Positions 1-6,491 of a DNA stretch of 64,000 nt are shown piece after piece. The stretch covers positions 62,001-126,000 of the forward strand of contig CAZPNX010000001.1 in the NCBI GenBank assembly GCA_964588285.1, read 5' to 3'. How positions within the stretch are numbered: the first letter of the stretch is position 1; each line of letters opens with the position of its first letter. The notes under the pieces are model-generated. The model worked only from the letters and a program-made list of their open reading frames with translations, was not told the origin of the DNA and made no database searches. The position numbers and the translations under genes were made by a program. The stretch is from CAZPNX01 sp964588285. GTDB taxonomy: Bacteria; Edwardsbacteria; AC1; EtOH8.

Positions 1-51
1 ATCGACGAGTACCTGCGGTTCATAACCCTCAAGGAGAAGTTCGGGGCCTAA
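1..51 (+). CDS. C-terminal end of an unidentified CDS (5' truncated)
   Basis: Frame 1 is open from the left edge and encodes about 16 residues (IDEYLRFITLKEKFGA) before TAA. The composition and the position directly upstream of purB suggest the end of a real gene that may head the same operon. Sixteen residues are too few to name a family. Confidence 0.5.
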   Translation: MDEYLRFITLKEKFGA

Positions 52-63
52 GGCCCATCACCC

Positions 64-145
64 GTCATCCTGGGGTCTCTTCTCGCCTTGCAAGCTGAAG
101 GATGACGTGAACGCGTTAGAGTCACCCTTCAGCCCGTAGGGCAGG
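64..145. repeat. Palindromic dispersed repeat, copy 1 (GTCAYCCT/AGGRTGAC arms)
   Basis: Arms GTCATCCT (64-71) and AGGATGAC (99-106) form an inverted repeat, followed by a related half-palindrome beginning GTCACCCTTCAGCC at 121. The same arms occur at 12233-12267, 56368-56411 and 60202-60246. It fills the gap between the truncated upstream gene and purB, and could act as a transcript-end or RNA-stability hairpin. Confidence 0.6.
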
Positions 146-186
146 AGCACCAACATCAAGGCGACAATTGTAGATAGTATGAATCG

Positions 187-1479
187 ATGATCGAACGCTA
201 CACCCGGCCCCGGATGGGGGCCATCTGGTCGGAACAGCACAAGTTTGACACTTGGCTGCGTATCGAGCTTTTAGCCTGCCAGGCCCAGCACCGGCTGGGT
301 CGAATCCCGGACGGAGACCTCAAGGCCATCGAGGAGAAGGCCGGGTTCGACATCGAACGCATAAGCGAAATTGAAAACGAAGTCCAGCACGACGTCATTG
401 CCTTCCTGACGGCAGTGGGGGAGAGAGTAGGGCCTTCATCTCGATACATCCACCTGGGCATGACATCGTCCGACGTCTTGGACACGGCCTGGGGGGTGCT
501 GATGAAAGAGGCCGGTGAAGAGCTTCTTTCCGGACTGGACAGGCTGGCCCAGGCTTTAAGGGAGCGGGCCGTCGAGCACAAATACACCGCCATGATGGGC
601 CGAAGCCACGGGGTGCACGCCGAGCCCACCACCTTCGGATTGAAGCTGGCCCTGTGGTGGCAGGAATGCCTCCGCCAACGGGAACGTCTGAAAAGGTCGG
701 TGGAATCGGTTTCCTGCGGCAAAATATCAGGGGCGGTGGGGACTTTCGCCCATATCGATCCCTCGGTGGAGGAATACGTCTGCCGGGAGCTGGGGCTGAC
801 CCCGGAGCCGGTATCCACCCAGGTGGTGCAGCGGGACCGTCACGCCGAATTCCTCTGCTCTTTGGCCCTTTGCGCCGCCTCCCTCGAGAAGATGGCCTTG
901 GAGATCCGCCACCTGCAGCGCACCGAGGTGCGCGAGGCCGAGGAGCCTTTCTCCGCCGGGCAGAAGGGTTCATCGGCCATGCCCCACAAACGCAATCCCA
1001 TCGTCTGCGAGCGGCTGTGCGGCCTGGCCAGGCTGGTGAGGGCCAACGCTGTGGCCGGCCTGGAGAACGTGGCTCTGTGGCACGAACGCGACATTTCCCA
1101 CTCCTCGGCCGAGCGAGTGATAATACCCGACAGCACCATCATCCTGGACTACATGCTGAACAAGGCTGTCTGGCTGGTGCAGGGGCTGCGGGTCTATCCG
1201 GAGCGGATGAAAGCCAACCTCGAGTCCTCAGGGGGACTTTTCCACTCCCAAGCCCTATTGCTGGCTTTGGTGGGTTCCGGGCTTTCCCGCGAGGAGGCCT
1301 ATGCCGTTGTCCAGAAAAACTCAATGGAGGTCTGGGAAAAGGGCGGCTCGCTCCGCCAATTGGCCGGCAGCGATCCTTTGATCTCCCAGAGGCTTTCTTC
1401 CCAGCAACTTGACGTCGTTTTCGACCTGGGACGTTACCTCGACAAGGTGGACTACATTTTCCAGCGGATCGGATTGTAA
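187..1479 (+). CDS. purB: Adenylosuccinate lyase
   Basis: PurB catalyses two steps of purine synthesis: SAICAR to AICAR and adenylosuccinate to AMP, releasing fumarate each time. The 430-residue protein has the usual length of the fumarase/aspartase superfamily. It carries the flexible signature loop (SSAMPHKRNP, near residue 262), the MGRSHGVHAEP segment with a catalytic His, and the early TSSDVLDT segment. The ATG at 187 gives the canonical start MIERYTRPRM. No Shine-Dalgarno is evident. A TAGTAT hexamer lies seven bases before the ATG, so a near-leaderless start is possible. It opens a run that later contains purS, purQ and purL, which agrees with its role. Confidence 0.97.
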   Translation: MIERYTRPRMGAIWSEQHKFDTWLRIELLACQAQHRLGRIPDGDLKAIEEKAGFDIERISEIENEVQHDVIAFLTAVGERVGPSSRYIHLGMTSSDVLDTAWGVLMKEAGEELLSGLDRLAQALRERAVEHKYTAMMGRSHGVHAEPTTFGLKLALWWQECLRQRERLKRSVESVSCGKISGAVGTFAHIDPSVEEYVCRELGLTPEPVSTQVVQRDRHAEFLCSLALCAASLEKMALEIRHLQRTEVREAEEPFSAGQKGSSAMPHKRNPIVCERLCGLARLVRANAVAGLENVALWHERDISHSSAERVIIPDSTIILDYMLNKAVWLVQGLRVYPERMKANLESSGGLFHSQALLLALVGSGLSREEAYAVVQKNSMEVWEKGGSLRQLAGSDPLISQRLSSQQLDVVFDLGRYLDKVDYIFQRIGL

Positions 1480-1497
1480 ATAAAGGGAGGATCCGGC

Positions 1498-2718
1498 ATG
1501 ACCATGCTTTTCATTGTGGCCGCCGCGGCCGCGGTGATATTCTTTATCTCCTTTTTGGTGACCAGTAGCAAGGCGGCCAAACTGGCCCTCGAGAACAAGG
1601 CCAGGGAGGAGGAGGCGGCCCGCTTCCGTCTGGAGGAGCGGCGGCTAAAGGAGATGGCCACCAACCTCAAGTGTAGCTTGAGCAATCTGGAGAAGGAAAG
1701 CCACGAGCGTTCCCATGCCTTCATGGTGCTGCTGGAACTGGCCCGAACCCTGGGCGGCAAGGTTGAGCAGGAAAAACTTCCCCAATTGCTCATCCGCATC
1801 GCCCAACAGCTGTTCGATGCCGAGGAGTTGGCTTTCTTCCGCTATAACGAGGGGCGTCAGGATCTGGTGGTCTTCACCTCCATCGGCATTGCCCCCGAGA
1901 CGGCCAACAACCTTATCGTCAAGGTGGGTGACGGCTACGTGGGGCACACCGCCGCCAAGCGGGTGACCATGACCAAGGAGGATTTCCAGCTGGAAAGCAA
2001 CTTGATCAAGCAGCGTCTGGAGCAGACCAAGGAGAAGGGCATCAATCCGGTATTCTGCATTCCGTTCATCCAGCATGATATCCTGCTGGGGGTGGTGGAG
2101 GTGGGCAAGATCCAGAGGCGCTCCAAGGAGGAACGCGACCTGCTGCTCATCTACCAGAGCCTGGGATCGATGGCCCTGGACAACGCCCGGCTCTTCGATC
2201 AGCTGACCACCAAGGACAACCTGACCGGCCTTTTCAACCGGCGCTTTTTCGACGACCGGGCGGTGACCGAGGTCAACCGGGCCAGGCGCTTCGGCCACCG
2301 GGTGTCCTTTGCCCTGTTGGATCTGGACAACTACCTGTCTTTCATCGAGAGCAACGGGGCGGTGGCCGCCGACAAGCTGCTGGTGCGGGTGGGGGCCCTG
2401 CTGGCCGAGCACGTCCGCAAGATCGACATCTCCTGCCGGCTGGACGAGGACAAGTTCGGGGTGATCCTGCTGGAGACCGAAAAGCCCCAGGCCGTCCAGT
2501 TCGCCGAGAAGATACGCAAGATCATCAATGAGGATCCGGCCATCAGAGACCAGATGTTCTCCCACCAACAGATCACGGTCAGCATCGCGGTGATGACCTT
2601 CCCCGACGACGGCATCACCATCCCCCCGTTGATGGAGCGGGCCTTCAAGATGCTGGCCGAGGGGCAGCAGAAAGGCGGCAGCCTCATCATCAGCGAGTAC
2701 CCGGAGGCCGCCTCTTGA
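1498..2718 (+). CDS. Membrane-anchored GAF protein with a degenerate GGDEF domain
   Basis: The 406-residue protein has an N-terminal membrane helix (about 3-21), a charged coiled-coil stretch (about 25-75), a GAF-like sensory domain (about 75-240) and a C-terminal GGDEF-fold domain (about 245-400) that opens with DNLTGLFNRRFF. The catalytic signature is replaced: where GG(D/E)EF is expected the sequence reads DEDKF (about 316-320). The upstream substrate loop is also altered (FIESNGAVAADK instead of a FKxxND..GD pattern). Diguanylate cyclase activity is therefore unlikely; a GTP- or c-di-GMP-binding regulatory role is an inference. A good GGGAGG ribosome site precedes the ATG. Its TGA overlaps the TTG start of psd, so it is co-translated with the lipid and purine genes. 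Confidence 0.85.
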   Translation: MTMLFIVAAAAAVIFFISFLVTSSKAAKLALENKAREEEAARFRLEERRLKEMATNLKCSLSNLEKESHERSHAFMVLLELARTLGGKVEQEKLPQLLIRIAQQLFDAEELAFFRYNEGRQDLVVFTSIGIAPETANNLIVKVGDGYVGHTAAKRVTMTKEDFQLESNLIKQRLEQTKEKGINPVFCIPFIQHDILLGVVEVGKIQRRSKEERDLLLIYQSLGSMALDNARLFDQLTTKDNLTGLFNRRFFDDRAVTEVNRARRFGHRVSFALLDLDNYLSFIESNGAVAADKLLVRVGALLAEHVRKIDISCRLDEDKFGVILLETEKPQAVQFAEKIRKIINEDPAIRDQMFSHQQITVSIAVMTFPDDGITIPPLMERAFKMLAEGQQKGGSLIISEYPEAAS

Positions 2719-3359
2719 GAATTGCCCCCGAGGGCCTAGATGCCATCGTTCCGGCCGCTTCTCTGGCGTCCTTGAGCCTGTTGCTCTGGCTGTTGGTCAG
2801 GCACCGGGTTCCTCTTTATTTGACACTGGCTGCCGGCATCGTTTTTCTTTTCCTTTTGTTCTTCTTCCGCGATCCCGAAAGAAAGCCTCCGGAGGGGGAA
2901 AACATTGTCGCATCTCCGGCCGACGGGCGGGTGGTGCTGGTGGCCGAAGTCGATGAGCCCTTCTTCATCAAGGGGCGGGCCAGACAAGTGAGCATTTTCA
3001 TGTCGCCGCTTGACGTCCACGTCAATCGGAGCCCTGTGTCCGGCCGGGTGGCTTACAAGAAGTATTACCCGGGCAGGTTTCTCCCCGCATACAAAGACAA
3101 GGCCTCGCTGGATAACGAGCAGATGCATCTGGGCATCGAAACGGCCAGGGGCAGAGTGCTGGTGAAGCAGATCGCCGGGGTTCTGGCCCGGAGGATAGTC
3201 TGTCATCCGGAGACGGGCGAGTCGGTGGAGGCCGGACAGCGGATAGGGTTGATCAAACTGGGCTCCCGGCTGGATCTGTTCCTGCCCCCGATGGCCAGCA
3301 TTTCGGTGCGGGTGGGGGATCGGGTTAGGGCCGGCAAGACGGCCGTGGGTAACTGGTAG
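2715..3359 (+). CDS. psd: Phosphatidylserine decarboxylase (short, archaeal/proenzyme type)
   Basis: Psd converts phosphatidylserine to phosphatidylethanolamine in the inner membrane and uses a pyruvoyl group made by self-cleavage. The 214-residue protein has two N-terminal hydrophobic segments (about 10-50), the core SPADGRV motif, the MSPLDVHVNR segment, and the self-processing LGS site (KLGSRLDLFLP, near residue 178). Short-form enzymes of about 210-230 residues are usual next to pssA, as here. The start is a TTG overlapping the preceding TGA (TTGA). pssA follows after one base, so the two lipid steps form a coupled cassette inside the purine operon. Confidence 0.93.
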   Translation: MRIAPEGLDAIVPAASLASLSLLLWLLVRHRVPLYLTLAAGIVFLFLLFFFRDPERKPPEGENIVASPADGRVVLVAEVDEPFFIKGRARQVSIFMSPLDVHVNRSPVSGRVAYKKYYPGRFLPAYKDKASLDNEQMHLGIETARGRVLVKQIAGVLARRIVCHPETGESVEAGQRIGLIKLGSRLDLFLPPMASISVRVGDRVRAGKTAVGNW

Positions 3360-3360
3360 C

Positions 3361-4119
3361 ATGGCTGCGCCCAAGCTGAAGGCTCCGGCCTTCCTGCCGT
3401 CGGTTTTCACCAGCGGCAACCTGTTCTGCGGGATGTTGGCCGTTTTGGAGGCGGCCCGCGGCCATTATCTGACCGCCTCTTGGTTGGTGGTTCTGGCGGC
3501 GGCTTTCGACGGGGTGGACGGCATGGCCGCCCGGCTTTCGGGAAACACCAGCCGCTTTGGTGTGGAGTTCGACTCGCTGTCCGACGCCATCTCCTTTGTC
3601 ATGGCCCCGGCCCTGGTCATCCACCTTTTGGCTTTGTCCCAACTAAAGCTATTGGGGACCATAGCCGCCTTCTGCTTCGTGGTCTGCGGCGTTATCAGAC
3701 TGGCCCGGTTCAACGTCTCCCAGAAAAACCTGCTGGAGAAAGGCGCCTTTTCCGGCCTGCCGGTGCCGGCCGCCGGGGGATTGCTGGTCAGCTACGTCAT
3801 CTTTTGCCACCGCCTGTCGGACGGGCTCTGCTTTCCCTACCTGGTGCCCCTCTTTCTTCTTTTACTGTCGCTGTTGATGATCAGCCGCATCGAGTATCCG
3901 CCCCTGCCCAAGCTCACCGCCAAGAGTTTTCGGTCATATCTGGCCTACTTGCTGCTGCTGTTGGCGCTGATCGGCATTGTCATGAGGCCCCAGTACATGC
4001 TGTTTCCTCTGGTCGGCGGCTATATCCTCTATGGGCTGGTTAAATCCCTGTCCGCGGCCGCTCTGCGTTTCCTCCATGGATTTAGGTCTAAAAACAAGAA
4101 ATCGGAGGCAGTGAAGTGA
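3361..4119 (+). CDS. pssA: CDP-diacylglycerol-serine O-phosphatidyltransferase
   Basis: PssA makes phosphatidylserine from CDP-diacylglycerol and serine, the substrate for the preceding Psd. The CDP-alcohol phosphotransferase signature DG-x2-AR-x8-G-x3-D-x3-D is intact (DGMAARLSGNTSRFGVEFD followed by D three residues on, about residues 57-79). The remainder is a series of hydrophobic helices, matching the six or more membrane spans of the family. At 252 residues it is of normal length. The last codons overlap purS through GTGA, which places phospholipid synthesis physically within the purine transcript. Confidence 0.94.
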   Translation: MAAPKLKAPAFLPSVFTSGNLFCGMLAVLEAARGHYLTASWLVVLAAAFDGVDGMAARLSGNTSRFGVEFDSLSDAISFVMAPALVIHLLALSQLKLLGTIAAFCFVVCGVIRLARFNVSQKNLLEKGAFSGLPVPAAGGLLVSYVIFCHRLSDGLCFPYLVPLFLLLLSLLMISRIEYPPLPKLTAKSFRSYLAYLLLLLALIGIVMRPQYMLFPLVGGYILYGLVKSLSAAALRFLHGFRSKNKKSEAVK

Positions 4120-4367
4120 TCCGGGCTGAAATCCACGTAACGCTTAAAACCGGAGTGCTTGACCCACAGGGGGCCACCCTCCGACGATCATTGGAGTCGC
4201 TGGGCTACGGCGCCGTCGCCGACGTCAGGTTCGGCAAACTCATCCAGGTCAGCTTCGAAGGGTCCGATCCCGAGGCGATACGTCCCCAGCTGGAGAGGAT
4301 GTGCCGGGAGGTGCTGTCCAATCCGGTGATAGAAACATTCAGCTACCAGCTTGTTGCCGAGAAATGA
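4116..4367 (+). CDS. purS: Phosphoribosylformylglycinamidine synthase subunit PurS
   Basis: PurS is the small structural subunit that bridges PurQ and PurL in the three-subunit FGAM synthase. The 83-residue protein has the family's length and pattern: an early beta-strand (EIHVTLKTGVLDPQG), the SLESLGYGAVADVRFGK helix-strand, and the C-terminal NPVIETFSYQL segment. It starts with GTG overlapping the pssA stop and ends in an ATGA overlap with purQ. Its presence, with the 742-residue small-type PurL downstream, shows the organism uses the multi-subunit form and not the single large PurL of enterobacteria. Confidence 0.95.
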   Translation: MIRAEIHVTLKTGVLDPQGATLRRSLESLGYGAVADVRFGKLIQVSFEGSDPEAIRPQLERMCREVLSNPVIETFSYQLVAEK

Positions 4368-5059
4368 AGTTCGGCATAATCACCTTCCCCGGCTCCAACT
4401 GCGATTACGACTGCTACCGGGCCGTCATCGACGGCATCGGCTGCCGGGCCGAGTACATCTGGCACCGGAGCCGCAGTCTGGAGGGATTCGACTGTGTCAT
4501 TTTGCCCGGAGGCTTCTCCTACGGCGATTACCTGCGGACCGGCGCCATCGCACGGTTTTCTCCCATAATGGCCCAAGTGATGGAATTTGCCGCAAAAGGA
4601 GGTGCGGTCATCGGCATCTGCAACGGATTTCAGATCCTTCTGGAGTGCGGCCTGCTGCCCGGGGCCATGATGGTCAACCGGAATTTGAGGTTCATCTGCC
4701 GCACCGTTCACCTAAGGGTGGAGAATGCCGGTCTTCCCTTCACCAGTTGGCTGTCAAAGGGTCAGGTTATCAGAATTCCGATAGCCCACAAGGAGGGCAA
4801 CTACTATGCCGAGTCCGGAACCCTGGCCGAGTTGAAGGAGCAAGGCCGGGTGGTCTTCAGGTACTGCGGCGAAAAAGGGGAAACCGGGGGCCGAGCCAAT
4901 CCCAACGGTTCGCTGGACGATATCGCCGGCATCTGCAACCGGGAGGGCAACGTGCTGGGGATGATGCCCCATCCGGAAAGGGCCATGGAACCCCTGCTGG
5001 GCTCCGAGGACGGCCGATTGATTTTCCTTTCCCTAAAGGATCACCTGGAGAAGCGATGA
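4364..5059 (+). CDS. purQ: Phosphoribosylformylglycinamidine synthase subunit PurQ (glutaminase)
   Basis: PurQ is the class I glutamine amidotransferase subunit that supplies ammonia to PurL. The start is the ATG in the ATGA overlap with purS, giving MKFGIITFPGSNCDYD, the typical PurQ N terminus. The nucleophile is Cys86 in GICNGFQIL, and the His and Glu of the triad lie in MMPHPERAMEP near the C terminus. The oxyanion-strand glycine segment (LPGGFSYGDYLR) is present. At 231 residues it has full length. Its stop overlaps the next start (ATGA), so PurQ and the HD-GYP protein are translationally coupled. Confidence 0.97.
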   Translation: MKFGIITFPGSNCDYDCYRAVIDGIGCRAEYIWHRSRSLEGFDCVILPGGFSYGDYLRTGAIARFSPIMAQVMEFAAKGGAVIGICNGFQILLECGLLPGAMMVNRNLRFICRTVHLRVENAGLPFTSWLSKGQVIRIPIAHKEGNYYAESGTLAELKEQGRVVFRYCGEKGETGGRANPNGSLDDIAGICNREGNVLGMMPHPERAMEPLLGSEDGRLIFLSLKDHLEKR

Positions 5060-5781
5060 AGCGCAAATCCAGCCAGTACCGGCGGACCGATGTCGGCGCC
5101 ATCGCCTCGCTTTTAAAGAGGCTGGATACTATATTGGCCGGCGACCCTAGGGAGATGGTCTACCGTCTGAGGGCCTTGGCTGCGGAGATAGACAGGCTGG
5201 TGCCCTACTACGACGGGCATATGATCAGGGTGACCTTCTACTCGGTGGCCATCGGGCTTAGGATGAAGCTGCCCCAGGAGGATCTGCTGACGCTGGAGAT
5301 CGCCTCCCTGCTCCATGATTTCGGCAAAGTGGGGGTGGAGGCGGTAACCCTGGACAAGGAGGAATCGCTGTCGGCCGACGAATCGGCCGAGGTCAGGCAC
5401 CATGCCGAGCGGGGCTATCACATCGTCTCCGGTTTCCCTAAGCTGGAGAAGGTGGCCCACATCATTCGCGACCACCATGAACGTTACGACGGCAGCGGCT
5501 ACCCCAACCGTAAGAAAGGGCACGACATCTCGCTGTTGTCCCGCATCATCGCCGTGGCCGATGCCTACGATGCCATGACCACCAGCCGTCCCTACCGCCG
5601 GCGCCTGACCCACCGGCAGGCGGTGGCCGAGCTGATGCGCCACTCCGGCAGGCAATTCGACCCGGAGGTGGTGGAACAATTCATAGGCCAAAGGGAGGTG
5701 GCCGCCATGGCTGCCCGGGCGGCCCACCTATTCTCCGGAAGGCAGCCGTCATCCGTCTCCGGGAAACGGCGGGCGGTATGA
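5056..5781 (+). CDS. HD-GYP domain phosphohydrolase (first of a tandem pair)
   Basis: HD-GYP proteins hydrolyse c-di-GMP or related cyclic dinucleotides with a di- or tri-iron centre. This 241-residue protein is almost only the catalytic domain. It shows the leading HMIRVT helix, the HD pair at 87-88 (LLHDFGKVG), a His in RHHAERG, HHE at 140-142, the GYP signature at 148-150 (DGSGYP) and the late AVADAYDAM aspartate. All expected metal ligands appear conserved. No sensor or receiver domain is attached, so control may come from the operon or from a partner such as the degenerate GGDEF protein. The start is the ATG in an ATGA overlap with purQ. Confidence 0.93.
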   Translation: MKRKSSQYRRTDVGAIASLLKRLDTILAGDPREMVYRLRALAAEIDRLVPYYDGHMIRVTFYSVAIGLRMKLPQEDLLTLEIASLLHDFGKVGVEAVTLDKEESLSADESAEVRHHAERGYHIVSGFPKLEKVAHIIRDHHERYDGSGYPNRKKGHDISLLSRIIAVADAYDAMTTSRPYRRRLTHRQAVAELMRHSGRQFDPEVVEQFIGQREVAAMAARAAHLFSGRQPSSVSGKRRAV

Positions 5782-5837
5782 ACGGCAAGCCGGACCAGAC
5801 CCCGGAGGCCGCCGTTCTCCCGTCAGGCAGCCGCTAA
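5778..5837 (+). other. Interrupted 5' end of the second HD-GYP gene (in-frame TAA)
   Basis: An ATG at 5778 overlaps the first HD-GYP stop (ATGA), the coupling style of most junctions in this operon. It opens 19 codons (MNGKPDQTPEAAVLPSGSR) and ends at TAA 5835-5837. The frame then continues without another stop into the second HD-GYP protein. The geometry suggests that the natural start is 5778 and that TAA is a nonsense change, a sequencing error or a deliberate reinitiation point. Confidence 0.6.
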
Positions 5838-5852
5838 TCTTCCGACAAGCAT

Positions 5853-6491
5853 TTGCTTCTTGAGCGGCTGGAGGACATTTTGGAGATACCCTCTCAGCAG
5901 GAGATGTTGCTTAAGCTCCGCACCCTGGCCGCCGACATCGATCTGATGGTGCCCTACCATGACGGGCATATGATCCGGGTCACCTGCTATGCCTTGGCCA
6001 TCGGTGACCGGCTGAAGCTTTCCCCCAAGGACATGCTGGCCCTGGAGATCGCTTCGCTGCTGCACGACTTTGGAAAACTCCAGGTCGACAGCGACATGCT
6101 GGAGAAGGACCGGAGCCTGACCGATGACGAGACGGCCGAAATTAGGGATCATGCCGAGCGGGGTTTCCGCATCCTGTCCCGATACCCTAAGCTGGAATGG
6201 GCGGCCTCGATCATCCGCGACCATCACGAGCGTTTCGACGGCTTAGGCTATCCCGGCCGGAAGCTGGCCCATTCCGTCTCCCTGCTGTCCCGCATTATTG
6301 CCGTGGCCGACGCCTATGACGCCATGACCACCAGCCGCCCCTACCGCAAGCGGATGAGCCACACCCTGGCGGTGCAGGAGTTGTTGAAAAACGCCGGAAA
6401 ACAATTCGATCCCCTGGTAGTGCGCAGTTTTCTCTCCAGCAAGGACCGTGAAAGTTTAGGCCTGGAATCGAAAGCGAGCCAGCATGATTAA
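5853..6491 (+). CDS. HD-GYP domain phosphohydrolase (second of pair, 5' end interrupted)
   Basis: The 212-residue frame starts at a TTG at 5853 with no visible ribosome site. It is clearly paralogous to the preceding protein: LLHDFGK, DHAERGF, RDHHERFDGLGYP and AVADAYDAMTTSRPYR are nearly the same in both. The complete catalytic set (HD, HH, GYP, late D) is retained, so function could survive if translation begins here. The frame is continuous upstream to the TAA at 5835 and beyond it to the coupled ATG at 5778. The last eight bases overlap purL. Tandem duplication followed by early decay is one reading; reinitiation-controlled expression is another. Confidence 0.8.
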   Translation: MLLERLEDILEIPSQQEMLLKLRTLAADIDLMVPYHDGHMIRVTCYALAIGDRLKLSPKDMLALEIASLLHDFGKLQVDSDMLEKDRSLTDDETAEIRDHAERGFRILSRYPKLEWAASIIRDHHERFDGLGYPGRKLAHSVSLLSRIIAVADAYDAMTTSRPYRKRMSHTLAVQELLKNAGKQFDPLVVRSFLSSKDRESLGLESKASQHD

